Source of the DNA: AcAMD-5 sp044343935
Lineage (GTDB): Bacteria; Actinomycetota; Actinomycetes; S36-B12; UBA5976
Assembly (NCBI GenBank): GCA_044343935.1
Contig: JBIJDU010000004.1
Coordinates: forward strand, 1 to 64,000
Direction of reading: 5' to 3'
DNA: 64,000 nucleotides
The notes below the pieces were generated by a model, which was not told the DNA's origin, searched no databases, and worked only from the letters and a program-made list of their open reading frames with translations. Shown in pieces: positions 46,438-55,267 of the stretch (position 1 is its first letter; each line of letters begins with the position of its first letter). Position numbers and translations under genes: made by a program.

Positions 46438-48081
46438 GTGAAACCATCAGATTCCGGGCGTACTGTTTTCCTGTTTGTTACTGGCGGCGTTGCCTCCGCC
46501 TTAGGTAAGGGTTTAACCGCAGCAAGTTTAGGTGCGCTATTGCGTGCTCGGGGCTTAACCGTCGTAATGCAAAAACTAGATCCTTATATCAATGTTGATC
46601 CAGGGACGATGAATCCATTCCAACATGGTGAAGTTTTTGTTACTGAAGATGGTGCTGAAACAGATCTTGATATTGGTCACTACGAGAGATTTCTAGATGT
46701 TAACTTGTCCAATCAAGCCAGCGTGACAACTGGAAAGGTGTATTCAAGCGTAATTGCGCGAGAGCGACGAGGCGAGTATTTGGGGGATACCGTCCAGGTG
46801 ATTCCTCATATCACCAATGAAATTAAATCCCGCATCCGTGCAATGGTCACGCCAGGCGTAGACATGGTAATTACGGAAATCGGTGGCACGGTTGGGGATA
46901 TTGAATCCTTGCCGTATCTCGAAGCGGTCCGACAATTACGACATGAATTAGGTCGAGATAACACTTTCTTTCTCCATGTTTCGTTGTTGCCGTTCATTGG
47001 CCCATCTGGTGAATTGAAAACTAAACCAACACAGCACTCGGTTTCACAAATGCGGTCCATCGGCTTACAGCCCGATGCGATAGTGCTAAGGGCTGATCGA
47101 GATGTGCCTGAATCCATAAAACGAAAAATATCTCTAATGTGCGATGTGGATCAACAGGCAGTGGTTGCAGCAGTGGATGCCCCAAGTATTTATGACATAC
47201 CTCGGGTGCTTTTTGAAGAAGGTTTGGATTCAGTTGTGATGAAGCGACTTGGCATGGAAAACACACCGCCAGATTGGTCGCAGTGGGATAACTTATTAAA
47301 ACGTGTTCATCAGCCTAAGTCAGCTGTAACTATCGCGATGGTTGGTAAATATATAGATCTACCTGATGCATATCTGTCAGTTGCTGAAGCATTGCGAGCT
47401 GGTGGATTTGCGAATTATGCTCGAGTTGATATTAGATGGGTAGCCAGTGATGACTGTGCTACTGAACATGGTGCTGCCGAAGTGTTAGCGGATGTAGATG
47501 GCATCTGCGTTCCTGGCGGATTTGGGGTACGCGGTATTGAAGGCAAATTAGGAGCATTGAAATTTGGTAGGTTAAATAGAATTCCTACTTTGGGACTTTG
47601 CCTAGGGTTGCAGTGCATGGTTATTGAAATTTCTCGTAATGTTATTGGGTTGTCATCAGCCAATTCAACTGAATTCGACTCCGACACTAAACACCCAGTA
47701 ATTGCAACCATGGCTGATCAAGTATCAATCGTTTCAGGCGAGGGCGATTTAGGCGCCTCCATGCGACTTGGGGCATATGACGCTAGATTGAAGGCAGGAT
47801 CTTTAGTGCGTGATCTATATCAAACCGAAATGACTTCTGAACGTCATCGTCATCGATATGAAGTAAATAATGAATACCGCGAACAGATTGAGAACGCTGG
47901 ATTAAAGATAGTGGGAACTTCGCCAGCGGGTGATTTAGTTGAATTTGTTGAAATAGACAGATCAGCACATCCGTTTTACGTTGGTACGCAAGCACATCCT
48001 GAATTCAAATCTCGGCCCACTGCACCACATCCGCTATTTAAAGGTTTCATTGCAGCCGCTCTAACTCACCACGACAGCTAA
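46438..48081 (+). CDS. pyrG: CTP synthase
   Basis: This 547-residue enzyme aminates UTP to CTP with glutamine. The N-terminal synthase domain (about 1-270) has FVTGGVASALGKGLTAASLG, QKLDPYINVDPGTMNPFQHG and EIGGTVGDIESLPYLEA. The C-terminal amidotransferase domain (about 295-547) has the nucleophile Cys in GLCLGLQCMVIE and the His/Glu pair in QAHPEFKSRPTAPHP. GTG at 46438 is chosen because TTG 46429 overlaps the -10 box. Only this step links the UMP made by the first operon to CTP. Confidence 0.96.
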   Translation: MKPSDSGRTVFLFVTGGVASALGKGLTAASLGALLRARGLTVVMQKLDPYINVDPGTMNPFQHGEVFVTEDGAETDLDIGHYERFLDVNLSNQASVTTGKVYSSVIARERRGEYLGDTVQVIPHITNEIKSRIRAMVTPGVDMVITEIGGTVGDIESLPYLEAVRQLRHELGRDNTFFLHVSLLPFIGPSGELKTKPTQHSVSQMRSIGLQPDAIVLRADRDVPESIKRKISLMCDVDQQAVVAAVDAPSIYDIPRVLFEEGLDSVVMKRLGMENTPPDWSQWDNLLKRVHQPKSAVTIAMVGKYIDLPDAYLSVAEALRAGGFANYARVDIRWVASDDCATEHGAAEVLADVDGICVPGGFGVRGIEGKLGALKFGRLNRIPTLGLCLGLQCMVIEISRNVIGLSSANSTEFDSDTKHPVIATMADQVSIVSGEGDLGASMRLGAYDARLKAGSLVRDLYQTEMTSERHRHRYEVNNEYREQIENAGLKIVGTSPAGDLVEFVEIDRSAHPFYVGTQAHPEFKSRPTAPHPLFKGFIAAALTHHDS

Positions 48082-48755
48082 TGAGAATAGAAACTAATTG
48101 GGATGGTGTTCTAGCAGATCAAAAAATCCGTGCTGCGCATTTTGAAGCTGAAACTATTTGGCAAGGCAAAGTGGTTCGGGTGCAACGAGATCATTTCCAA
48201 ATATTTGATATCCCTACAACTCGTGAAGTTGTTGCGCATCCAGGCGCAGTTGGGGTCATTGCGGTTAATAGCAATTTGGAAGTGGCACTAGTTCGCCAAT
48301 ATCGACAACCAGTGCGATCTTTTCTGTTTGAAACAATTGCCGGTTTATTGGATCAACAAGATGAGTCTCCGTTAAATGCAGCCAAGCGTGAGTTATTAGA
48401 GGAGGCTGGATTGGTGAGCGAAAACTGGAGTCATTTAATTGACTTGATCGTATCGCCAGGTGGCTCAACGGAAATTATTCGCTTTTATTTGGCTGAAAAT
48501 TCACAAATGTCTCAATCTGGTAGAATTTGGAGCAGCGAATCAGAAGAAAAAGAACTTCCGCTGATATGGGTAAGTGAAACTGAATTTATAAATGCGATTT
48601 TGTCAGATCGTATTCACAACAGTGTTGGCATATATGGCGTTCTTGCTGCTTTTGCCAAAATGCGGCAGTTAGATCGGGAGCCTACAGATAAGCCATGGCC
48701 ACTCTTTGAATTACTTTCTTCTACTGGCGGGCTTGGCTCTTATCCACTAAATTAG
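48081..48755 (+). CDS. Nudix hydrolase, probable ADP-ribose pyrophosphatase
   Basis: This 224-residue Nudix protein has the box GLLDQQDESPLNAAKRELLEEAGL around residues 85-110, with the REL-x-EE-x-GL core intact and one extra residue between the first Gly and the Glu compared with the strict consensus. VALVRQYRQPV just before it is typical of the ADP-ribose pyrophosphatase branch. The gene follows pyrG with a TAATG overlap. Actinobacteria commonly have an ADP-ribose pyrophosphatase at this position. The exact substrate is inferred. Confidence 0.87.
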   Translation: MRIETNWDGVLADQKIRAAHFEAETIWQGKVVRVQRDHFQIFDIPTTREVVAHPGAVGVIAVNSNLEVALVRQYRQPVRSFLFETIAGLLDQQDESPLNAAKRELLEEAGLVSENWSHLIDLIVSPGGSTEIIRFYLAENSQMSQSGRIWSSESEEKELPLIWVSETEFINAILSDRIHNSVGIYGVLAAFAKMRQLDREPTDKPWPLFELLSSTGGLGSYPLN

Positions 48756-48775
48756 CGATAACAAAGCGAGGAATA

Positions 48776-49885
48776 ATGAGAATCGGCATCCCAAAAGAAG
48801 TTAAGAACAATGAATTTCGAGTCGCAATCACGCCTATTGGGGTAACTGAATTAACTAAGTTGGGTCATCAAGTTTTGGTAGAAACCAACGCAGGTTCAGG
48901 TTCTAATATTTCAGATGGTGAATATCTTAAGGCGGGTGCCGAGATTATTACATCAGCACAAGATGTTTGGCATAACTCAGATCTGGTTCTTAAAGTGAAG
49001 GAACCAATTGAACAAGAGTACAAGTTTTTACGAGAAGGTTTAGTGCTCTTCACTTTTCTTCATCTGGCAGCATCAAAATCTTGCACTGATGCTTTAATGA
49101 AATCTGGCACGACTGCAATTGCATATGAAACCGTTAAGGGGCAGTCAGGTGGTCTGCCATTACTGGCACCCATGTCTGAAGTTGCTGGTCGGTTGGCCAC
49201 TCAAGTTGGTGCTGAGACTCTAATGGCGCCGCGCGGTGGACGTGGCGTGTTACTTGGCGGTGTAACTGGTGTTGGTGCTGGAAAAGTTGTGATATTAGGT
49301 GGCGGTGTTGCTGGATTGAACGCAGCAAAGATGGCAGTTGGTTTACAAGCCGACGTTACCATCTTTGATAAAAGCATTGATCGACTGCGCGAAATCGATA
49401 ATCTATTTGATGGCCGAGTTCAAGTTAAGTTTGCTAATGATTTAGATATTGAACAATCCGTATTAGCTGCGGATTTAGTCATTGGTGCGGTTTTAATCCC
49501 TGGTAGTAAAGCCCCGAAATTAGTATCTAATGAAACTGTTTCAAAAATGAAGAAAGGTTCAGTATTAGTAGATATAAGTATTGACCAGGGTGGTTGTTTC
49601 GAAGACTCAAAACCAACTACGCATGCCGAGCCTACCTATCGAGTTCATGACTCTATTTTTTATTGTGTGGCCAATATGCCAGGCGCGGTGCCCAACACCA
49701 GCACCTATGCCTTAACCAATGCAACGCTGCCTTATGTAATCAACCTTGCCCAAAAGGGCTGGCGAGCCGCATTAAAGTCTGATGTCAATTTCCTTCCTGG
49801 CTTAAATGTCCACGATGGCGATATCTATTACAGCGCAGTTGCTGAAGCCTTTGGATTGCCGGCAGCCGATATCGCCAGCATTTAG
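48776..49885 (+). CDS. ald: Alanine dehydrogenase
   Basis: This 369-residue enzyme interconverts L-alanine and pyruvate with NAD+. The N-terminus MRIGIPKEVKNNEFRVAITP and TNAGSGSNISDGEY are characteristic, Lys in VLKVKEP and His in FTFLHLAAS mark the substrate site, and GGVTGVGAGKVVILGGGVAGLNAAKMA is the nucleotide-binding fold (about 160-185). C-terminal DQGGCFEDSKPTTH and NMPGAVPNTSTYALTN complete the signature. GCGAGGA lies 6 bases before the ATG. It may serve nitrogen assimilation or alanine use. Confidence 0.95.
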   Translation: MRIGIPKEVKNNEFRVAITPIGVTELTKLGHQVLVETNAGSGSNISDGEYLKAGAEIITSAQDVWHNSDLVLKVKEPIEQEYKFLREGLVLFTFLHLAASKSCTDALMKSGTTAIAYETVKGQSGGLPLLAPMSEVAGRLATQVGAETLMAPRGGRGVLLGGVTGVGAGKVVILGGGVAGLNAAKMAVGLQADVTIFDKSIDRLREIDNLFDGRVQVKFANDLDIEQSVLAADLVIGAVLIPGSKAPKLVSNETVSKMKKGSVLVDISIDQGGCFEDSKPTTHAEPTYRVHDSIFYCVANMPGAVPNTSTYALTNATLPYVINLAQKGWRAALKSDVNFLPGLNVHDGDIYYSAVAEAFGLPAADIASI

Positions 49886-49886
49886 C

Positions 49887-50792
49887 ATGCTAACGCTTGA
49901 TCGGGTAAAAGGGTTGTATCTAAACCATTTAACGGTCGAACGAGGGTTAGCCGAAAACACCTTGTCTGCGTATCAACAAGACTTGAATCGATTTATCCTT
50001 ACAGTTGGCAAGGATGAACTGAAATACATTGACCAAGTGACAGCTGACAATTTATCAAATTATTTAGCTGATCTATCAGCTGCAAAATTATCGGCAACGA
50101 GTATGGCTAGGCACTTTGCTGCAATTAAAGGTTTTTTCAAATTTGCGGTAAAGGAAAATATAATTGCTATAGATCCAACTGTCTCTATCGCTACACCTAA
50201 GTTGCCCAGCAGGTTGCCCAAGGCTCTACAAGTATCAGAAATCGAGAAGTTAATTGCTGCAGTTTCGACACCAAATTTGGTTGGCTATCGCAATTTAGCA
50301 ATTTTAGAATTTATGTACGGCACCGGATGTCGCATTTCAGAGTTAACAGATCTTGATGTAGACGATTTAGACTTAGTGGAATATACAGTTAGGTTGCGCG
50401 GTAAGGGTGATAAGCAGCGATTGGTGCCACTGGGCGAATACGCGATTACTGCTCTAAATAAGTATTTGGTTGCAGCACGACCTAGTTTTACCTCGGGCAA
50501 AACAGCAGATACTGCCGCAGTTTTCCGTAATCAACGAGGTGGCCGGCTGACCCGGCAAGGGGTGTGGGCGATACTTCGGCAGGCCGCTTTCACTGCCGAG
50601 ATTACAGATATGACACCACATTCCCTACGTCATTCTTTTGCCACGCACCTACTGGAAGGTGGGGCCGATATCAGGGTGGTTCAGGAGCTGTTGGGACATT
50701 CTTCGGTTGCTACCACTCAGATTTACACGAAGGTATCCATTGACGGCCTTAGAAGTGTTTATGCCCATAGCCATCCCCGTGCGAGTCGTTAG
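49887..50792 (+). CDS. xerD: Tyrosine recombinase XerD
   Basis: This 301-residue recombinase resolves chromosome dimers at dif with XerC. An N-terminal SAM-like core-binding domain (about 1-95, YLNHLTVERGLAENTLSAYQQDL) precedes the catalytic domain, which has Arg at about 149 (GTGCRISELTDLD), Lys at about 173 (RGKGDKQR), HSLRHSF (about 245-251), HSS (about 270) and the nucleophile Tyr at about 280 (TTQIYTKV). ATG at 49887 starts one base after the ald stop; upstream in-frame starts would lie inside ald. Its neighbours parA, scpA and scpB all act in chromosome segregation. It is a housekeeping gene, not an integrase of an element. Confidence 0.93.
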   Translation: MLTLDRVKGLYLNHLTVERGLAENTLSAYQQDLNRFILTVGKDELKYIDQVTADNLSNYLADLSAAKLSATSMARHFAAIKGFFKFAVKENIIAIDPTVSIATPKLPSRLPKALQVSEIEKLIAAVSTPNLVGYRNLAILEFMYGTGCRISELTDLDVDDLDLVEYTVRLRGKGDKQRLVPLGEYAITALNKYLVAARPSFTSGKTADTAAVFRNQRGGRLTRQGVWAILRQAAFTAEITDMTPHSLRHSFATHLLEGGADIRVVQELLGHSSVATTQIYTKVSIDGLRSVYAHSHPRASR

Positions 50793-50817
50793 GATTAGGC
50801 CAACGTGAGGGGGAGCG

Positions 50818-51657
50818 GTGACGCAGGATCTTGAGTCCGAAGGTCTGGATTTTGACCTATCTTCGTTAAGCCAACCGGTATCGAATCCTGGTCGGGTCAT
50901 TGCGATCGTTAACCAAAAAGGCGGAGTTGGTAAAACAACCTCAACAATTAATCTAGGCGCTGCGCTTGCTGCCGCAGGAAAACGTGTTTTATTGGTTGAT
51001 TTCGACCCGCAAGGCGCGTTATCGGTAGGACTAGGTGTCAAAGTGGTCGAGGGGAAACCAACGGTCTATGAACTCATCATGTCCGATCCGGCAGTTAAAT
51101 TTGAAGATGTTGTAATAAAAAATGCAGCAATGGGAATTGATTTATTACCTTGCGCAATGAATTTAGCTGCAGCAGAGATGCATTTAGTTTCAGAGGTTGG
51201 CAGGGAGCAGGTATTAGCTTCAGTTCTCGCACCGCAATTAGGTAATTATGATTTCATTTTAATTGATTGCCAGCCATCCCTAGGTCTACTTACTATAAAT
51301 GCGTTAGCTGCGGCAAACGGAGTAGTGATTCCAGTAGAGTGTGAATATTTCGCGTTACGAGGTGTCGCGCTGTTAATTGATTCAATCAAGAAAGTGCAAG
51401 GTCGAATAAATCCAAAGCTACAAATCGATGGTGTTTTAGCAACAATGTATGACCCTAGGACTTATCACGCTCGTGAAGTATTAGCCCGAATTAAAGATGC
51501 GTTCAAGGGGCAGTTATTTAAAACTCCGATTACCCGCACCATTAAGTTTCCAGACGCACAAGTTCAAGGAAAACCGTTAATTGAAATTGAACCTAAACAT
51601 GCTGGAACAGCTCAATATCAAGCAGTTGCTAAAGAATTGCTTAGTCGACTTGCATGA
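50818..51657 (+). CDS. ParA/Soj-family ATPase
   Basis: This 279-residue deviant Walker-A ATPase has AIVNQKGGVGKTTSTINLGA near residue 27, VDFDPQGALSVGLG (A' motif) and LIDCQPSLGLLTINAL (Walker B region). The start is GTG at 50818 with AGGGGGAG upstream. No parB follows; scpA overlaps its end by ATGA. In mycobacteria the second ParA-like gene (Rv1708) has the same position before scpA and scpB, so this is probably that paralogue rather than the origin-linked ParA. Its role with the ScpAB complex is inferred from context. Confidence 0.9.
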   Translation: MTQDLESEGLDFDLSSLSQPVSNPGRVIAIVNQKGGVGKTTSTINLGAALAAAGKRVLLVDFDPQGALSVGLGVKVVEGKPTVYELIMSDPAVKFEDVVIKNAAMGIDLLPCAMNLAAAEMHLVSEVGREQVLASVLAPQLGNYDFILIDCQPSLGLLTINALAAANGVVIPVECEYFALRGVALLIDSIKKVQGRINPKLQIDGVLATMYDPRTYHAREVLARIKDAFKGQLFKTPITRTIKFPDAQVQGKPLIEIEPKHAGTAQYQAVAKELLSRLA

Positions 51658-52490
51658 GCTTGACCAACATGATGGTTGCCGAGTCCAATCAAAAGGCTTT
51701 TCAAGTTTCGCTAGATGAGTTCTCTGGTCCATTTGATTTGTTACTATCTTTAATTGCAAAACACAAACTTGAAGTTACTGAATTAGCGTTGTCTCAGGTT
51801 ACCGATGATTTTTTGAAATACTTGAAGGAGCATGGCGCTGCACTTGCCTTAGAGGAAATTAGTAATTTCCTGGTTGTTGCTGCAACACTGCTAGACCTAA
51901 AGACCGCTCGTTTGATTCCAAGTGGCGAAGTAGAGGACGAAGAGGATGTTGCGCTGTTAGAGGCCCGGGACGTCTTGTTTGCCCGATTGCTGCAGTACCG
52001 AGCTTACAAACAGGTGTCAGGTGTATTTAAAGAGATGATGGAGCTGGCGCCGCGTCGTTGGCCTCGAACTGCAGGATTCGATCCCGGCCTAAACCAACTC
52101 TTACCCGAGGTTGTAATTGATATCTCACCGGCTCAATTTGCCGCGATTGCCGTTAGATCCCTTTTACCAAAACAATTGACTGATATTTCTACCGCGCATC
52201 TACATGCTCCTTTGGTTAGTGTAAAGGAGCAAACGATGATTATCATTGAACGGATGTCGAGAGATCAGAGAATGACATTTAAGGAATTAGTTGTTGATTG
52301 TGAAACCACCGGACATGTGGTGGCTCGATTTTTGGGAATTCTGGAATTGCTTCGACAGCGATTAATCAATTTCACCCAAGATGTTCCGCTAGGGCCACTG
52401 CATTTAGTGTGGCTTGGCGATGAAACTTCAAAGATTCAAATAGAAACCGAATTTGATGAAGAGGGGCAGGACGAGCAAGCAGATGAATGA
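51654..52490 (+). CDS. scpA: Segregation and condensation protein A (kleisin)
   Basis: This 278-residue kleisin bridges the SMC dimer and ScpB in chromosome condensation. The N-terminal domain carries FQVSLDEFSGPFDLLLSLIAKHKLEVTELALSQV, the family hallmark; the C-terminal winged helix has MTFKELVVDCETTGHVVARFLGILELLRQ. The ending is acidic. It overlaps parA by 4 nt and is closely followed by scpB. Length matches actinobacterial ScpA. The smc gene itself is not in this window. Confidence 0.94.
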   Translation: MSLTNMMVAESNQKAFQVSLDEFSGPFDLLLSLIAKHKLEVTELALSQVTDDFLKYLKEHGAALALEEISNFLVVAATLLDLKTARLIPSGEVEDEEDVALLEARDVLFARLLQYRAYKQVSGVFKEMMELAPRRWPRTAGFDPGLNQLLPEVVIDISPAQFAAIAVRSLLPKQLTDISTAHLHAPLVSVKEQTMIIIERMSRDQRMTFKELVVDCETTGHVVARFLGILELLRQRLINFTQDVPLGPLHLVWLGDETSKIQIETEFDEEGQDEQADE

Positions 52491-52521
52491 AGAAGTGACT
52501 GGTAATTTTAAGGAGTCAGAG

Positions 52522-53103
52522 GTGAGTTCTGAGTCGGGCTTGGGTGCACCAAGTGTACGAAGTGCTGTCGAAGCATTGCTACTGCTTCAAGATGATGGGG
52601 TAACAACGCTGGAACTGGCGCAACACATTGGTCGACCAGATGTTGAAATTCAAGCCACTTTGTCCGAACTTCAACAAGAGTATCTAACCGAGCAACGAGG
52701 ATTTGAAATTCGCGAAGTAAATGGAAGATGGCGTTTTTATTCGTCATCAATTTGCTCTGAGCTCGTAGAGCGATATGTAAAGGATGGGCAAAACGCCCGG
52801 TTGACTCAAGCATCACTAGAAACGTTATCGGTTATTGCTTATCGCCAGCCCACAACGCGAGCTCGAGTTGCGGCGATTCGTGGCGTGAATGTTGATGGTG
52901 TAATTAGAACTTTGATGGCCCGTGGATTAGTTCAAGAATCTGGCACCGAGCAGGGAAGTGGCGCGTTATTGATTCATACCACTGATTTATTTCTAGAACG
53001 AATGGGCATCACATCGCTTGATGATTTGCCATCGATCGAGCAGTTCCTACCTGACATAGCCGCGATAGAAGCGTTGACTGATGCAGCAACGGATATTGAA
53101 TGA
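52522..53103 (+). CDS. scpB: Segregation and condensation protein B
   Basis: This protein of about 193 residues has the paired winged-helix domains of ScpB: SAVEALLLLQDDGVTTLELAQHIG and LSVIAYRQPTTRARVAAIRGVNVDGVIRTLMARGLV. I chose GTG at 52522 because AAGGAG (52510-52515) lies exactly 6 bases upstream. An in-frame ATG at 52483, overlapping scpA by 8 nt, would add 13 residues and has no clear ribosome-binding site. It overlaps the rluB ATG. ScpB dimers bind ScpA and SMC. Confidence 0.9.
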   Translation: MSSESGLGAPSVRSAVEALLLLQDDGVTTLELAQHIGRPDVEIQATLSELQQEYLTEQRGFEIREVNGRWRFYSSSICSELVERYVKDGQNARLTQASLETLSVIAYRQPTTRARVAAIRGVNVDGVIRTLMARGLVQESGTEQGSGALLIHTTDLFLERMGITSLDDLPSIEQFLPDIAAIEALTDAATDIE

Positions 53104-53846
53104 AGCCCACATCAGAAGAAGGAATTCGGTTACAAAAAATTCTAGCCGCCGCAGGCATCGGCTCTCGTCGAATGTGTGAAGAATTAATCGATGAGGGTAG
53201 AGTAACAATTGATGGCAAAGTTGTTACCAGCCAAGGTGTTAGAGTGAAAGCAGATGAAGTTGAGATTCGTGTTGATGGCGAATTAATCTCGCCATTTTCT
53301 GATAAAACTGTGCTGCTATTTAATAAACCTGTTGGGGTGCTAACCACCATGCATGATGAAATGCACCGGCCTTGTGTTGGTGACTATGTGGTAGATCGGG
53401 CAGAACGTCTTTTTCATGTCGGTAGACTAGATGCTGATACCGATGGTTTGTTGATCTTAACTAATGATGGTCAATTGGCGAACCATCTTACGCACCCAAC
53501 TTTTGGAGTATCAAAAACTTATTTAGTAAGAATTCCAGCACCAGTTCCTAAAGACATTGGCAAGCAGGTAAAAACTGGTGTGGTATTGGATGATGGTTTG
53601 GCTCGTTTCGATGAATTCAGAGTGATAAACAGTACTAAATCCGAAGCATTGGTGGAAGTAGTTCTCCACGAAGGACGAAACAGAATTATTAGGCGAGTAT
53701 TTGAAACATTGGGGATACCCATCCGTGGTCTCACACGAGTTGCGATTGGTCCAGTTCAATTGCGGGATTTAAAATCTGGTCAACTGCGTAGAATTTCTAG
53801 TGGGGAGCTAAAGGCGCTTCGACTGGCGGCTGGATTGGCTGAGTAA
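53100..53846 (+). CDS. rluB: Pseudouridine synthase, RluB/RsuA family
   Basis: This 248-residue protein has an N-terminal S4 domain (IRLQKILAAAGIGSRRMCEELIDEGRVTIDG) and a pseudouridine synthase domain with the catalytic Asp in HVGRLDADTDGLLILTNDG (about residue 112). HEGRNRIIRRVFETLG is the usual C-terminal signature. The family modifies 23S (RluB/RluE/RluF) or 16S (RsuA) rRNA; the scpB-rluB order points to RluB. It overlaps the scpB stop by 4 nt. Confidence 0.93.
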   Translation: MKPTSEEGIRLQKILAAAGIGSRRMCEELIDEGRVTIDGKVVTSQGVRVKADEVEIRVDGELISPFSDKTVLLFNKPVGVLTTMHDEMHRPCVGDYVVDRAERLFHVGRLDADTDGLLILTNDGQLANHLTHPTFGVSKTYLVRIPAPVPKDIGKQVKTGVVLDDGLARFDEFRVINSTKSEALVEVVLHEGRNRIIRRVFETLGIPIRGLTRVAIGPVQLRDLKSGQLRRISSGELKALRLAAGLAE

Positions 53847-53849
53847 GGT
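53844..53849 (+). promoter_or_regulatory. Candidate -10 element of aroH, leaderless geometry
   Basis: TAAGGT overlaps the rluB stop codon and ends 6 bases before the aroH ATG at 53856. No Shine-Dalgarno sequence is present between. Transcription from here would serve aroH, tyrA and cmk-der. Confidence 0.5.
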
Positions 53850-53855
53850 TCGCTC

Positions 53856-54218
53856 ATGGAAATTCGAGCAATTCGTGGGGCCACTAAATTGGTCTCAGAC
53901 GATGCAGCTGAAATGGAACAAGCGGTCTCGGAATTATTGCTCGAGATGGTGGCTCGAAATAGCATTCAACTAGAAGATCTGGTAAGCGTTTTTTTCACGG
54001 CGACTCCTGACATAAAATCAGCATTCCCTGCTGCAGCCGCACGAAAATTGGGTTGGAAAGATGTTCCATTGATGTGTAGTGTTGAAATGGACGTGGTTAA
54101 TTCCCTTAAACCGGTAATCAGAGTCATGATGCATGCAAAAGTTTCCAGGCGTCGAAATGAAATTCAACATGTCTATCTTCGAGGTGCCGAGGTTTTGAGA
54201 TTGGACATCGCCCAATGA
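53856..54218 (+). CDS. aroH: Chorismate mutase, AroH type
   Basis: This 120-residue monofunctional enzyme converts chorismate to prephenate. It is of the trimeric Bacillus AroH fold: MEIRAIRGATKLVSDDAAEMEQAV, LVSVFFTATPDIKSAFPAAAARKLG (active-site Arg and Phe regions), VPLMCSVEMDV and the late VYLRGAEVLR. It is not the helical AroQ type. tyrA, which uses prephenate, overlaps its stop by ATGA, so the two form a short branch to tyrosine. Confidence 0.94.
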   Translation: MEIRAIRGATKLVSDDAAEMEQAVSELLLEMVARNSIQLEDLVSVFFTATPDIKSAFPAAAARKLGWKDVPLMCSVEMDVVNSLKPVIRVMMHAKVSRRRNEIQHVYLRGAEVLRLDIAQ

Positions 54219-55267
54219 ATGAACCCAATGTTCTGATCATTGGTGGCGGATTGATTGGCGGAAGTATCTCGTTAGCCTTAACTAAGTTGGGTATTTCCCA
54301 TCAAGTATCTGATACCGATAAGACTGTTAAAAGTACCCTTGAGTCTAAGGGCGATATTCAGTCAAACATTGATTCATCTCTAATTGATTTAGTCTTTATT
54401 GCTGTTCCACCAGTAATGGTAGAACAGCAAATGAATGTAGTTTTTAATGATTATCCAAATGCAATAGTTTCAGATGTGACATCTGTTAAGGAGCCGTACC
54501 AACAAGCTGTCGCAAATTTAGGGGCCCTTGAAAGATACGTCGGCGGGCATCCTATGGCAGGAAAAGAATTAGGCGGGGCCCAATCCGCTGAAGCTAATTT
54601 ATTTGCAGATCGAATTTGGATTTTATGTCCAAACAATTACAACGATAAGGCGCTCTCCATTGTAGAAAAGCTTGTCTCTCGGTTGGGTGCAATTCCTATT
54701 CAAATGAAATCTGATGAACATGACCAAGTAATTGGCGTATTATCTCATTTACCACAGATACTTTCATCAACTTTAGTTGAAGTGGCGGTATCCAATAACG
54801 GTAATCTTGATGTAGCGGGACCTGCTTTTCGCGACATGACTCGAATAGCATCCAGTGATCCAACACTATGGACTCAGATTCTTATTGCAAATGAAAAGAA
54901 CGTAACTAAGTTTCTTGACAAAACTATAGATTCCTTGAATAAGTTAAGAAATGTATTATCGGCTAAACAGCGAGATGGCATTTTTGAGTACTTTGACCAG
55001 TCTCGACAAAAAGCATTAAATTTGCCGGGTAAGCATGGCGGCAGAGCCAATTCTTATGGCGAAATTAGTATTCGTGTAAAGGATGAACCTGGGTCACTGG
55101 CACAGTTGTTCTTATTGGCGCAAAAGATTAATCTAAATATTGAGGATGTCTACATAGAGCACGTACTTAACCGGCCATTGGCTGTTATTAGACTTTTTAT
55201 TGATCCCAATGAAGTAGAGCGTGCTAGAGCGCTCTACATAGCAAACGGTTGGGAACTTCGTGACTAG
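54215..55267 (+). CDS. tyrA: Prephenate dehydrogenase
   Basis: This 350-residue enzyme oxidatively decarboxylates prephenate to 4-hydroxyphenylpyruvate for tyrosine. The NAD-binding start is LIIGGGLIGGSISLALTKLG; the substrate region has VGGHPMAGKELGGAQSAEANLF and the helical domain has GVLSHLPQILSSTLVEVA and FRDMTRIASSDPTLW. An ACT-like regulatory domain from about residue 280 (YGEISIRVKDEPGSLAQLF) suggests amino-acid feedback. It overlaps aroH by 4 nt and cmk-der by 8 nt. Confidence 0.94.
   Translation: MNEPNVLIIGGGLIGGSISLALTKLGISHQVSDTDKTVKSTLESKGDIQSNIDSSLIDLVFIAVPPVMVEQQMNVVFNDYPNAIVSDVTSVKEPYQQAVANLGALERYVGGHPMAGKELGGAQSAEANLFADRIWILCPNNYNDKALSIVEKLVSRLGAIPIQMKSDEHDQVIGVLSHLPQILSSTLVEVAVSNNGNLDVAGPAFRDMTRIASSDPTLWTQILIANEKNVTKFLDKTIDSLNKLRNVLSAKQRDGIFEYFDQSRQKALNLPGKHGGRANSYGEISIRVKDEPGSLAQLFLLAQKINLNIEDVYIEHVLNRPLAVIRLFIDPNEVERARALYIANGWELRD

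Noticed and set aside
49806..49886. xerD start inside ald
   Set aside because: It would overlap ald by 80 bases; ATG 49887 gives the standard XerD N-terminus directly after the ald stop.
49887..50792. Reading the tyrosine recombinase as a phage or integron integrase
   Set aside because: Length, motifs and its place next to parA-scpAB fit housekeeping XerD; there are no attachment sites or mobile genes around it.
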